A DNA stretch of 64,000 nt from Erythrocercus mccallii (Eukaryota > Chordata > Aves > Passeriformes > Dicruridae). Both the position numbers and the translations under genes were made by a program. This document shows, piece after piece, positions 1 to 12,726 of this stretch; position 1 is the stretch's first letter; each line of letters begins with the position of its first letter. The stretch is from contig VZRG01002367.1 in assembly GCA_013397435.1 (NCBI GenBank), positions 42,057 to 106,056 of the forward strand, given 5' to 3'. The notes below the pieces were generated by a model. That model did no database searches. It was not told the DNA's origin and was given only the letters and a program-made list of their open reading frames with translations.

Positions 1-794
1 TTTGACAGAGCTTGGTGGATCAGCTCAGACTGGGCTGGGCAGAATCCTTGGCCACTCCAGGGCAGATGCAGAGAATAAAGAGCCCGACCATAGCTCAGAG
101 TGTCAAGGAGAGCAATAAAACCTTATCAAGAAGGAATCACAAGCACCTAATGAGAATCAGATGCAGCATAAAGAGGCCACGGGCATGCTCTTATCCAGAT
201 GCACAGGGAATTATGTACATAAACAGTGGATAATTTGGTTTTACATCTTTTCATCCAAAACTTTGGGGAGAAATGCCTTGGTTACTGGAAGTGGTGTGTA
301 GGAAAGCTGCTGTTAAGCACTCAGAGATTGCTCCCACAGAGCATGGGGTGATGGAGCTGCCCTGGGGGTCCTGATATCTCCACTCAAGGTGGTCTGGAGC
401 AAACATGACAAAGTCCCCTAAACAAAGTGCCCAGCTCTGGCTGAGACCCTGCAAATGAGAAGCCTCTGGGTCAGGAGGGGTGAGCCAGAGTCCCCCATAG
501 CTGGGGCAGACAGTGGTGGTGTGGGGCTGTGGTCCCTCAGCACAGAAGGTCCTGCTGCTGGAGCTGTGCCATGGACCACGTGCAGAGGTGGCTTTGGATC
601 CAGTCTAAGGGCTGAAGGAGGACTCTGCCTGCTGTGCTTTCTGCTTCTGATGTTCTGCTTTCCAGGCTGGAGGCTCAGAAGGCTGTAGTGCATTAGTGGG
701 AGATTTGCTTCCCACATGAAAAGGAAGCTGCTTCCAGCTTCACTTGCCTTGTGCTGCTTGTGGTTGCACATATGATTGCATTTGTTGTGATAAA

Positions 795-838
795 TGCAGG
801 AAACCCTGGAATTAAGTGCAAGAAACCCTGGACTTAAA
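795..838. repeat. 22-bp direct tandem duplication, two copies
   Basis: Two adjacent 22-base units, 795-816 and 817-838, both begin TGCA and share the core GAAACCCTGGA followed by TTAA. They differ at only a few positions, and a third unit appears to start with TGCAG at 839. This looks like a small local duplication with no evident coding or regulatory role. Confidence 0.6.
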
Positions 839-3198
839 TGCAGAGGGAAGGGTGGCTGTCAGTCAACCCAGAAGGGCTGAAAGGCAGATGATCTTCGTGT
901 TAAATCTTGCTTGGCCTTGGTGAGGTGCATAAAGCTGGGCAAATTGCAGAAAGCCTTTGCCTTTAAAATGAAACATGCCTTGGGCTTCACCTCTGGGTGC
1001 CAGGTACCATAAAGGGGACTTGTTTGATGTAATGGAACCATGTCTCCTCTTCTGAGGCTATTTGAGGTTGCCTGACTCGTTCCCTGGACTGATATCCCCA
1101 ATCTGGTTTAAGAGGGATCAGTCTAACCCCTGAACTGCAGAAGTCATTTCACTCACTGGCACTTGTTCTCCCCACGGATCCAAACCTGCCTGACAACCTC
1201 ATTCCTCCCCACCACAGAGCTGACTTCACAAAACCCCTCTCTGACGTGCACCACAGAGCAGGCAACTGCTTTGAGCCAACCCAGAGCTGTGTGTTACCAT
1301 CAGCCCTCTTTTCCAGGAAGGCTTTTTCCCATGTGCTGGCATCTGTGTTGACACAGAGCAGTCAGAGCTGCTTGGAGAGAAGAATCATGTGTTTAGGGCA
1401 GATCTGCAGCAGTGTAAATGCTGCTGCTTCTCACTGGGAAAGTGATACCCTCAGAGATTTGGTCCTCTGTTTCCCGTGTAATTTGGTCTGAAATCCTTTC
1501 CCAAGGATGCAGCTTCCCAGTGTCTGTGCTCCAGGAACACCACAGGGTAACCAGCCCCCTGCTGCTGTTATCCCAAGGGGAGCCCAGCATCCAGCAGAGC
1601 CCAGCTCCATCACTGCCAGGCCTGCAGCACTGCAGGAGCTGTGTGGTTGAACCAGATTTGTGTTAATTACCTACTTACCTGTGAAAACCTTCAGGTTCAG
1701 GATTAAGGGCAAGGAAATTATACTCGGGGGATATTTTAATGAGCAGAAAAACCCATACTTTGTTTCACAAGTCACTTTTTTACATTAAAACTTCCTGGGC
1801 TTATAATTAGAAATTTAATGTTTTGTGAACTGCAGTTGTTCAGAAACTATGGGGGAAATGGTTTATTTCCCAGCTGCCCTCTTGCCTAATGAATCCTCTC
1901 AGACTTGTTTTCCAGTGGTTAATAACATAGCACTTATGCCCACCCTGTCTCACAGAAGAATTTTAAAACTGTAGGACACTTCTGATTATTTTATATACAT
2001 ATGTATAAAATCAGGCAGTCACTGAACCATAACTAATGCAAGAGTTTGGCTGTTTGGGGGCACAGAGAGTGAAGGAAAGGTAGGCAGTGTGGGGACCATG
2101 GGCCCCTCAAGGACTGTCACCCTCCTGGCTCGTGGGAGCCAGTCTGACAGGCAGGGTGGCGTGGGGGGAGATTCTCAGGGCAAGGACTGTCTCTTCCAGA
2201 GGCCCTGGCACCATGCAAAACACTTAATAAATGACACAATTTAGAGGCAATTAGGTAATTGTACCTCTCTGCTGTACTCCTGAGTTCAGCATTGCACTCC
2301 AAGCTCTCAGGCTTAGGCAGATATTACCTTGATCTCTGTAAAGCTGATTTTTTTGAAAGGGTCTTTTTGTGGCATGTTTTTTTTTCCTCTCTTTAAGTCC
2401 AGAAACTGTGACAGGAGAGATGCTGGCTGTTTTCTGCTCTTCCCAAGGGCCCCCAGCTACTCTGCCCTTCCTGATATCTACAGCCACAGCCCATGCCATT
2501 TTAATGCACAGCACTCCCCATTTCAGGGGTAAATGCACATATGGTGGTGAAGCTGTTGCAGACATCACCACTGAAAGAAGCTGCACAGGGAGGAAAGAGT
2601 CAGAAATAGCAACCGAGAGGCTGGGTATAGCTTCAGACTGACTGCCTCCTCATTAATCTCATAGCAAAGTCACTTAAAATAATCCTGACCTTCCATTCCC
2701 CATCCATTTACAAGGGGCTGTCTAATTGTCCCTGTTCCATGGCAAAGGACCAGGGGCTGCTGCCTGGTTCTCCAGTGAGCTGGGCTCATAAGAAGGCTGA
2801 TGGGGCTTGGACTTGGCCCTTTGGAGCTCAGGTGACTTTTTGGCAGGGAAAAGGTGCTTATCTGAGTTGGGTGGATTGCAGGAGGGCACATTTTTGGGTC
2901 TGGCTGTGCACACTTTTCTCCCTTGAGGGAAGCAGCTGTAAGGGAGAGGTGTCTAGCAAGAAGGCAGCAGCACAATGGGTCTGGAGGATGCCTGGCTGCA
3001 GCAGGAAGCTTGCAACCAGAGAGGTAGTTTTCTCCAATCTGGAAGCTGGGTTTTTAAGTGCAGAAGCTGGCTCCTCAGTCGAAACATTTGGGGAACAGCT
3101 GGTATCAGCTATCACTGCTCCTCCTTGTCCATGGGGATGGATTGCACTGCTGTAAATCACTGCCTTGGCAGCAGTCCCTGTTCACACCCCATGCCTTG

Positions 3199-3265
3199 GT
3201 AAAATCGTAGGCTGGGAGTGGAAGTTGTAGAGCATCAATCCTGGCTTTCTGCCACCTGGGAGTGA
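3199..3265 (-). mobile_element. Possible degraded CR1 LINE 3' end
   Basis: The stretch resembles the start of a reverse-oriented CR1 tail: an AAAATCGTAGGCTGGG-like opening, then a TGGAAG word, a GAGCATCAATCC word and a CTGCCACCTGGGAGTGA word. The match is by eye to the general avian CR1 tail pattern and is weak, so it could be chance similarity. Confidence 0.2.
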
Positions 3266-6033
3266 AAGCAATCCTTCGGTACCATTGGGTGAACTTTCTA
3301 GGAGGTTTTTACTGCCTGAGAAGTGGCTGTGAGGGACAAGCAAATTTAGATCTAACCCACATGATCTACATATAGCAAAAATCCAGATACACCCAGAAGG
3401 AAAGAAGGGAAATTAGGACAACAGAAGTTGATGGGCTGAAAACTTAATTAACATGTTGAAAAATTTGACCTGATCTCAGGCTTTTTCCCTTTCTCTTTTC
3501 CTATGTTGATATTGGTTTGGGTTTTAATATTACTGCTTAGGATAAATTTTGCTCTGAAATTAGGAATAAATTATATCAGCAACATGTCAAGCTAATGTGT
3601 TAATTCTGTTGCCACGCATTGGAAACACAATGTAGCAGAATTCCCCCCATGTACCTTCCTCTGGTTTGCTCTGGGGCTCAGCTAATAATCTTGCAGCCCT
3701 GTAGCTTCAAGAAACCAAACAGCAACTTAAAAGTTTTCTCTTTATTGCATTCATCTGTTGTGCTGGGATGTGGAGCAGCTCCTTGTGATACACTTGGAAT
3801 AACACATCTGCTGCTGTGTTATTCTATTCTGTGTTACATGCCAGCCCCTTTGCTTTCCATGGCAAACAAGAAACAGAAGGACAAAGCCATGGTTGCCATT
3901 GTCAGTGCCAGCTCCTTGTGCTGCAGGCTGGATGAAGTACCCACACAATCATGGCACCGTCCCATATTTATTTAAAAATATTAAACTATTTATAATGGAG
4001 GGGTCATCAGCATGCTGCATTCATTAGCCAGGGCTCCAGGGAAGAGATGGCAGCGTGCAAAGAACACAAACAGGCTCTGCACAAAAGAAGCAAAGCAGCA
4101 TCCTTTGGAAATGTCAGTGCTGAGCAGCAATTAAAACCAGAAAAAGCTAAAATATAGGGAATTCCAATAGTCTTGAGTACAGCAGCCAGTCCTGAGTGTC
4201 AGGGAACCTGTGGTGGGATTCCCGTGGATGTAAGGATAGGTGGTAAGGTCTGGGCTGCACAGTAAAACATGAATGGATTTTCTTTATGAAAAGAAGGATT
4301 AAATTGCTGCTCATGTGGAGAACGAACTGTGATGGAGGCAGGCAAGCGTGCAGCAGGTCAGGGAGGGAGACAGGGCTGGGTTCATGCCGGGGTTGCATCC
4401 TGCAGGATGCTGAGCTTCTCTCTGAACTGTGAGGAGGCTGCCAAGCTGCACACAGGTGAGTGTGAGGTTTCAGCCAGGAGCAGGCTGGAAAACATCACTT
4501 GAGGGGAAGAGACTGCTTTGCATGACATTGTGTGAGTCCAGCATTGGCTCAGGCTGCTCAGAAATGGCCATTTGACCTTGCAAAGCACTTCTGGGCATCT
4601 CAGGGCAAGTAGTGTTAGAGTTAACTGATAAAAGGAAGGAGTAGGGGGGTGTGTGCTCTCTTGTGGAAAATGTTTCTGAGCAAATACGAATTTGTCCAGG
4701 AACCCCATTTGAAGTTACTCCATGCTATTGCAGTGATTTTATAGCTCTTAGTCCCCTTCACTCCATCTCCCACTGGAATCTGTTCAGGAGGGTTGTTACA
4801 CCTCGTGCCATCCCTGCTGATTGTGCATGCAGAGAAATGCTACTGTGGTCTTGAGGCTCACAATTAGGATAATGAACTGAAAGAGGTCAGAAGAGATGAA
4901 ATATTCATCTTTGGCTTGCCATGCCCTTTCAGGAGTTAATTTACATCGGGCAGTTATGTGGTACTTTTCCTTTTATATTTTCTTTTCTCATTCTTTTTTA
5001 AAATAGACATGGATCATGTCCAAAACCCAAAGTGCTCAGATGGGCTTTGGAGCTGTCCCTGGCTTTTTATACTTCCCATTTTCTAGGCTGCCTTCTGAAA
5101 ATGTTTTTAGAGGTTTCCCACTCCAATTCTCCCGTTACTTGCCCACAAGATTTTAATGTTTTTAGTGACAACACAGTTGCAGCTGGTGCAAAGTGGCCAA
5201 AACAAAACCAGGAGTTGTATTTCCCTTCCTTCTTCACCTCAGAGTCTTCCACCTCCCTAATTTCTGCCTTTGCTCTTTCTTCCCTCTTGCCCTGAAACTC
5301 CACTAAAAATTTCCCAGCTTTTAGCAGTCCCTGCAGGCACAGAAGGAATGATCCTTAATTCCCAATTTCCATCCTGCTGCTGGTCTCAGGGCTTTTTATT
5401 TCAATGCAGAATTATACAGAAATTCCTTCAGGGGCTTTTCACATCCATATTTCCTTGTAGCACTGCTGCTGAATCATCTAGGAACTGAAACTTGCTTGGC
5501 TGGAGAGCAATGTGTTTTTATAAATTATCGACATGCTGAAATTGGCCCTGGTCCAAGGCAAGCCTTCTCCTTTGCTAATATGCCTTGGGTCTAATCCCCA
5601 TCACATCGAGGAGGATGAAGATGACTCATCTCCAGCCGGAAAGGCTGGATCTAGGACCTAGTGACACATATGGAGGTGGAAACTGGGAACAGATACACCA
5701 GGAGTGGATTTGTAGCTAACATAGAACTGCAAATGCAACTCTGTTGGTTCAGATGTTGTCTCCAAAGAGTCACTGGGGAGCAACAGCTCCCAAGAGCAAT
5801 TAATTCACTGCAGGAGCTCTGATGGGTTTGTTTTTCCCAGTTCTGGATCTCTGCTGGGCAGCGGACCGTGTCTGTCGTTGTACAACGCAATTCTCTTTCC
5901 ATGGATCTGGATCTTCACCTAAAAGCTCATTTGATTCAAGTCAGGAGTTTTAAGACCTTATTCTACAGCAATAAAAGAAAAAAGAAATGAGCTCGGCAGT
6001 AAAGGGTGTTGAGGGATATATGGAGATATGGTG

Positions 6034-6063
6034 TCCATCCATACGTGGTGCTGTATGGATGGA
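6034..6063. repeat. Perfect 11-bp inverted repeat (hairpin) with 8-nt loop
   Basis: The left arm TCCATCCATAC (6034-6044) and right arm GTATGGATGGA (6053-6063) are exact reverse complements, separated by the 8-base loop GTGGTGCT. At the DNA level this is a small dyad of the kind a dimeric DNA-binding protein can use; in RNA it would form a stem-loop. It lies 50 bases upstream of a perfect CRE palindrome, about 8.3 kb upstream of the MAGI1 start codon. Confidence 0.75.
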
Positions 6064-6112
6064 TTTATTGCCCGGGGTTTTGCGCTGCGGTCTTGGGATT
6101 GTGGAAAGCCTC

Positions 6113-6124
6113 CATGACGTCATG
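6113..6124. promoter_or_regulatory. Consensus palindromic CRE (CREB/ATF site)
   Basis: The 12-base perfect palindrome CATGACGTCATG contains the full consensus cAMP-response element TGACGTCA (6115-6122). Full-length CREs are bound by CREB/ATF basic leucine-zipper dimers. The site sits in a block of about 280 bases with more CpG than its surroundings, next to the hairpin at 6034-6063, which suggests a distal regulatory element. Occupancy cannot be seen from sequence, and methylation of the central CpG would matter. Confidence 0.5.
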
Positions 6125-7190
6125 CTGAGAACTGGGAGTTGAGCTGTTCCTGCTGTGTGATGGGAGCAATATCCTGATTTATCCCCGCTGCGGTGGCTGC
6201 CTGTGACGGCCCTGGCAAGCTGCTGTCGGCAGAGCCGTGCAGGGGATGCCGTGACCTCTGTGGGCAGAGCAGGAAGGTGGAGCTGCTTCCTCTTCGAGCC
6301 TGCCTGCCAGGGACATGATTCAGATTTTACAGCTAATTGCCTGCACTGATCTTGGTGCCAGAAAAGGATAATATTCAATGAGTCGCTTGTCTTTCAATAG
6401 CTGCTGTCCAAAACCCTGCATGCACCTTTTAAAACCAGTCCTGTGACTTGGCTGACTGGTTGCTCAGAGGCACAGACTCTCCCACGACCCCCTCTTTTTC
6501 TTCTCCCTGTTGCTTTGTGCCCTGCAAGCAGTCCCTCACCTGGGAGGAGGTGGTGACCATGTGCTGCGTGACCCAAAGACAGGATTTGGTGTGATTTCCC
6601 TGTATCTTTCTGTTTCTGATTAAAGCCTTGCTACACAGAGCCTAATGAGCCTAATGGAAATTGATGCCATCAGCCCTGGTAGCAGGAGGAGATGGACTCT
6701 AAGCCAGCCAAAACTTGCTGGGGGCACTGGTTTGAAACCCCATTGGCCCTAGCCCCCCTGTGCTGAGGGCTCAGTGTTTTTGTGGACAGCCCTGAGCTTG
6801 TAGCTGGAGGGCACAAGGTAAGAAGCTCATGTGGCAGACAAAAACCCATCAGCTCATCGGCCACTGAATGCAGCACGAGGAAGGAAATTTAGCAAATTTT
6901 AAATACCACACCGAGGAGACCAGCATGTGCTGCTGCTGCTGCTTTCTCCTTGGCCTGCCCATCTGCCGCTGGAGTTCTTTTGTTAACACTTCTTCCCCAA
7001 GCTGGCTCTCAGCAGAGCCACCACTGAGCCGGCCTCCATCCCTGCCTGTGCTGGGGAGCGATGCCAGCTCCAGGATGCAGCCCCTCATACTTCTGTGGTG
7101 ATGCTTGGGAAACATAGAGCAAACAATGCCATAGGAATAACAGCCCACATACACTCTAAGAGAGCTGTTCCCATGATGTTTGCTCAGCCC
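6125..7190. other. Non-coding 5' flank between two candidate regulatory blocks
   Basis: The first 190 bases continue the moderately CpG-containing block that includes the CRE. The remainder is ordinary mixed sequence with no gene, clear repeat or RNA gene that I can identify. A short CTG-rich stretch near 6930-6945 is too short to be called a microsatellite. Confidence 0.4.
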
Positions 7191-7194
7191 CTGA

Positions 7195-7330
7195 CTAATT
7201 TAGCACACAGGATGGGCTGGCAGATTATGCAGCGAGACGCGCTAATTCGGGTTCATGTGAAAGAACGGCGAGACGGGCTGGGAGACAATGCCAGCTAATA
7301 TTAGGACGCCAGGCAGGGAGTCAGGAATCC
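7195..7330. promoter_or_regulatory. Candidate conserved non-coding element
   Basis: This block keeps several CpGs outside any CpG island and contains homeodomain-like TAAT cores (CTAATTT near 7196, GCTAATTCGG at 7241-7250, GCTAATATTAGG near 7294). It also repeats the word GCGAGACG at 7232-7239 and 7268-7275. Dense, varied motif content with retained CpG in single-copy DNA is often seen in conserved enhancers, but only alignment to other birds could show conservation. The call is inference. Confidence 0.25.
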
Positions 7331-10300
7331 CAATCCCGGCTGCCACTGACCTGCTCCCAGGCCCCAAATCCCTCTTTGGAGCTGCCTGGAGAAAAAGGAG
7401 CATCTCCCTTTATGTTTGGCCGGGTTAGCCCTGGGAGCCGTTTGTCCCAGCCAAGGCTGCTGGCTGTTTTTCTATATAAATAGTAATGATGATCATAATC
7501 TTTCCATAGGGGGTATGGCAGGGCGGGGTAGTGCCTTGTATCAAAGCTGCTGCTTTTGTTGGATGAAGCTCAGATGTGCAGTAGATGCTGCTTTAACATA
7601 AAGATGCTCTTGTGGGACCAGCGAGCGGGAAGTTGATCGGGGATGTTTCTGTGAAGATGCAGCATCAGACACCGCCATGAATTCTTCTGCTTCAGTGCTT
7701 CAAAAAGCAAGATGGGGTTTGTATATCTTCCAATTCGCTGAGTGATATCTCGTGGTGTGTTAATTGGCTCTGCTCCTGAGAATATTTGTGTATGCTCAGC
7801 CTTACACATGTGGTTTGTCTGATGCCTGTAAATTCCTCTCAGGAGCAAAGTACAGCCAGGCCCCAGATGGCTGCAGGATCGAGCTGTGCTCTCTGGTGCT
7901 GCCTTGTCTCTTCTGCCTTGTGCCAGGATTGTAATTCTGACCCAGAGAGGGATCTCCCAGCTACTCCTCACCACGAAGGAAGAGCATATCAATGCTACTC
8001 CAAAGGAACTCCTTTCCCAAACCTTCAGCTTGTCCCGTCATTGTGCTTTACTGCGATCTTTTTATTTATTTATTTTAATCTTGCTGAGGGTACCCGGACA
8101 AACCTTTTGTGAGGATGAAATCAATTCTCTATTACAGAAATCTTTCCTCAGCTCAGTGTTTTTATGAGGGAAAAGGGATTTTTGCTGTTTATTCTGCATA
8201 CAGAATTGCTATTGATATTCTGTGTATTGATTCTTTACTTTTGAGAAAAACACAAACCCCTTCAAAGTGGAGCTGGTGGACAAGATACTGCACTGATAGA
8301 ACCCCACGTGCCAGTTAGTTTTGGGAAGCTGAGCCTTTGTGGCTAGTTTTATTTTCAAATCAAATCATGAGATCAACAACTCTACTCAAGTTGTTTGAAG
8401 CAGACTTTGCTATGGGGAGAGACGGGTTATTCCCAGCTTTTTCTTCCTGATCTTTTTCCATATTTAAGCCATTAGACTTTAATACACATCCACCACTAGG
8501 GACTACCAAGTTACTCAGCATGCAGCATGTTTGAAAAGCTCAGACTTTGCCTCTTCTTTATGGCACTGTAAAGACTTAAAGCAGAAATCTTTCCTGATTC
8601 AGCTTTAGTTTTCAGGATTTTTAGGGGGAATGAATAGCAAGTTTTGTGTTGAAAATACATAGAGACAATAGAAAGGAGAGGACTGGAGAGGTGAGGCAAC
8701 AGGGGAAGGACAGGGAACAGCATGTCCCTAAGCCTCAGCAGAGCAGGGGTAGAGTTTAAGGATGCAGTGAGGCTCTGTCTGTATCTGCAGAGGGAACAAG
8801 GAGGAGAAGAAAGGAGGAGAGAATGAGACTTTAGAGCTGAAGTGAGTTTGGGTGAGTGTTGGTGCCTTGGGCACTTGCACTGAGCTCTTGCAGCACAAAT
8901 CAGAGGTGAGCCCTTTTATTTTTTAAGCAGCAGAAGAGAAAAAGTGGAGGTTTATCAGCTGAGACAGGTGAATTGAGATAGCTTATCTTAGCAGCACACA
9001 GCTAGAGTCTACTGAAGAGTCTTTGGTAACTCATGGGGAGACATTAAAATAGCAAAGAAAAATTCCTGGGGAAGAATGTGACTTAATAAGACTCAATATC
9101 TACCAATCTAGGAGGAGGAATTTGCTTCTTCTATAGCTTGATCATGGTCAAGAAAGACTAGGAAAAAACAAGGTTTTCTTTTGTTTACTTTTTTTCCTTT
9201 CCATTTTGGAAATACTCCTGTGGGTACCAGAGACCTCCACTCCAATAAAATCTGTCCCAAATGGACACTGCATTGACATTTCCTTCAAGTATCTTTCAGA
9301 AAGTTGAAACATATGGCAGGCTTAGCTTCCCTTGCAAAGCTAATCTGATCCCTACTCTAACCAAGAGGCTTTGCCTGCTCTGTGCTCAAATTCTTCAGAG
9401 CTTTTCAAGCCTGGCTCCCTTCATGCCAAAAAGCCCCACCCACAACAATCTGGAACAGAATGGCTTCTGCAGGGAAGGTATGCCTGAATGAAAGGAATAA
9501 ACCTGGGAATACAAGTGCTAATGAAAGTTAATGGAATCTACAATTTGTAATTGTGACGGATTTTTTAGAATCTTGCTTTTTTTAAAATGATTGGGTTCCC
9601 TGAGGCTGGCATTCTCACTTCCAGGTGGTCACTCTGACCCTTTGCTTCCACCCAATAAGCTCAACCACATCCCAACATACCCAGCCTATTGTGTGTTATT
9701 TAATCCATAGGATATGACAGAGCATGTTTTATGGAGCCATTAATTTATGCTGTGGGTGACTTTAACCACCCAAGAAGTATATTAATGGTCCTATAAAATA
9801 CACCCCAGAGTGTCTTAATATGGTTATGAGATTGATCCTCAGCTTTATATTCCACTATGTGTGATATTATTGAAATAAATTGTAGAGGAAGGTGACATGA
9901 AGTCCCAGTAAGGGGTGAGTTTCCTTTTTCTTCCCAGCATCCCGTGGTCACAGACTCACTCTGAGCCAGCACTGGATGGGTTGCAGGAAGCTGGAAATGT
10001 CCTGCACAAGGGGCTGCCTTTTGGGATGGACCTCGCTGGCCCAGCTCTGCCACTGACCTTAGGCAAGACCTGTCTGTGCTGGCTGCTCAGTAGCTTTAAC
10101 CAGAGCTTCTCATGTCATGACATTTGGAAGTGTCAGGACATGAGAAATACAGAGTTTGTTCAGTACCTAGGGTTGGGTCATCTGTTGAAATCTTTGCAAG
10201 GGCCAGGACTCAAAGCAGCACCAGCCCATCTCCTCCTTGCTACCAGAGAGCAGTACCAGCCTGCTGAGAAATCCTGGATTCTACACAGAAAATTCTCCTC

Positions 10301-12726
10301 CAGTAAGAGTTAAGTGGGATTACTATAAAAACAATTCTTGTTTGGGAAATAACCACAATACATGGCTTTCCTACTGACAGATTCTGGGAGTGAGTGTGCC
10401 AACAGGAAACTTCAATGTCTGAGAAACTGGTTCTTGTTTAAAGTCTTTCTTCTCTCTTTTCTTCCAGGATCTATGTGCCCAGGCTTTCAAAGCCTTGAGG
10501 CCTGTGATATCAAAGGTTTGGGGATTTGGGGTTTATCTGGAAATTAGGAATAAATTCTGCTGTATTAAATAATCTGTACCTTCATTTGTAGTCTTAATCA
10601 TTGTCATCCTTTTTTATGCTCTCTGGTGGGAGTACATGGCTGTGAACTGCCATAAACCCACAACATTCTCAGTGACTAGACATGGTTTTCCATTCCAAAA
10701 AAAGTAAAACTGTGGTTTCCTCAAGTTTCAGTAGGAAAGCTGAGAGAATGAGTTGATGCTTGGGGGAGCTTTGACCCATTTTAGAATCTGGGACACAGCA
10801 CAAAGTTACAGAGATGTTTGAGACCAAGACCATGGGTCAATATCCTATTTGAAAGAACCATTTGAGCTGCTGTGTGTTTGTAGTGGGGCCCAAAGCATGC
10901 AGAGCACCTTCTGAAGGAGAAAGAAAGCACCAGCCTTCTCATCCTGACAAATTAGCAGCTGTCAATGCATGGGCCAGAGTGACTGCACACAAAAGAGTGA
11001 GGGAATTGGGCTCTGCTTAAAGGCCTGAGCCCACCCAAATCGGTTTTTACAATGCTGTCATGGGCTGTGAGCTGGGAAAGAGCATGCAGACCTGCGGGAC
11101 ATGAGGCTGGACCAGCTGCTGCAGGTGAAGTAGGATGGCTGCAGGGAGCCATCCTAGAATGAGGAATGTGCCCTGAGCTTCTCCCTGCCCTGTGTTAGTG
11201 TTCAGCTGTTCCTCAGGTAGGTGCCCTATGAAGATTCCTTAATTACTGTTTGTGAAGTACTTAGAGACCCTCACGAATAGGAGAGTATCATTATCAGAAC
11301 TGCAGCTGTTAGAGATGAAGACAGTCTGTTAATCATTAAATCCATCCCCTGCAATGGCAGGACCACTGTCCCCTGGGAGAGTGGCCAGGCTCTGCAACGA
11401 AATGCAGCGCCAGGTTTGTATGGAGTAATAACGCAATTATCCATCAGCTGGTGTCAGGGACCCTCCCAGGCAGGAGCAGCCTGGCCATTGGTCAAGGGCT
11501 CAGTGCTGTTAAAGGCTGACCAAGGGCTTCCTTTAATAGAGGTGGCTGGAGCATCTGCGCCCTGAAATAATCTCATTGCAGCAGTAAGGCTCTGGGCAGT
11601 CACAGAGTCAGCAATCAGGACAACAAAAACCTTGGCTATGTTTGAGCTGTTCTAAGTGGTGCCAGCTTCCAGGATCTAGGGTTATCCAAACTGAACACCT
11701 GGATGCAATGGGGAAATAAAATGGTAGGAGAAAAACTGAAGTGAAAATCTGAAAATCAAGATAAAGTTCTGGTTGAGGTTTGCTGGTTTTGTTAATTATC
11801 AGCCAGAGCAATTTTGGGAACACAGTGGCCCAGACGTGAGGACAGTTAGGATTACAATGGGGACAGCTCACACTTCCATCACAGTTGCAGTGTTTGTAAG
11901 CAAACAGAAAAGGGCCCTTGGAAGGCAGTCTGTCATCTCATAAATTTTACTATCAAAACTTGTTTTTCTAAATAGTTCTTGTCAAAAATTTTTCCATAAG
12001 GCATGAGCAGTTCTGTAAGATCTATTCAGGGCAACCACAGCTCATGTGATGCTCACATGGATCCCAGATGATTTTTAGCTTAGAAGGGCTGTCACATAGG
12101 ACATCCTGCAAAATGATGGTGAGGAAAATATGTCACACTCAGCTCTCGGCTGTGAACCAGGGTCTTCCTGCACTGTGAGCTCACGTGTGTGACACAACTA
12201 TCAGCCAGTGCACAGCTGAGAGAGAAACCCCTCCCCACAAGCGTTGCTGCTGCTCTGTAGGGTCTACAGACCTCTGGAGCATTTATTGCCCAAGGGATCC
12301 ATCCTGGTGACCAATCCACTCTTTACTGGTGAAGGCACAATAATAAGTGTGCTGTCATCCTGAAAGTGACAAATTGGGCAGCTGGTTACTGAGCCAGCAA
12401 AAGCAGATGTGAGGCAGTTATTGCTCAAACATAAGGGATCAGCACGGCTTTAAGGATAAAAACAAAGTATGAAAGTTCCAAATGGAAAGAATCCTCTTGG
12501 AAGAATGAGGGCTAGACACAGCAGGTACATTGAACTTCATGTGTCTACTCCTACCCAAGAAGGCAGGCTCTGCCCCCTCCCTTGGAAGGACTTCCTGAGC
12601 CCTGGCAATCCCATCTGCCTCCCATGGAGACCTGGACAGAGGTGCCTGAGGCACAGGGGATGGAGCTGAGTCACTGCTGTGACATTGGCCAAGCCTTCCA
12701 TTGCCTTGCCTGGATGTGTCTGTGCC
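7331..12726. other. Non-coding 5' flank of MAGI1, proximal part
   Basis: I see no supportable exon, RNA gene or intact repeat. A TTTA-rich short repeat occurs near 8058-8078, and purine-rich DNA occurs near 8790-8830. A 17-base word at 10540-10556 is identical to one at 3556-3572, possibly an old dispersed repeat. I looked for the first exon of a divergent neighbour (in mammals SLC25A26 lies head-to-head with MAGI1) and found nothing that reads like a mitochondrial carrier. Confidence 0.45.

Larger units (their letters stand above)
1..6030. other. Non-coding 5' flank of MAGI1, distal part
   Basis: No supportable gene is visible. Open frames here are short (at most about 140 codons), overlap on both strands and match no protein family I recognise. 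The base composition is mixed, with local AT-rich stretches. A 22-base unit is tandemly duplicated at 795-838, and a short palindrome lies at 1994-2007. A weak possible CR1 relic on the minus strand lies near 3199-3265. Position relative to the MAGI1 exon makes this intergenic or distal 5' flank. Confidence 0.5.
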
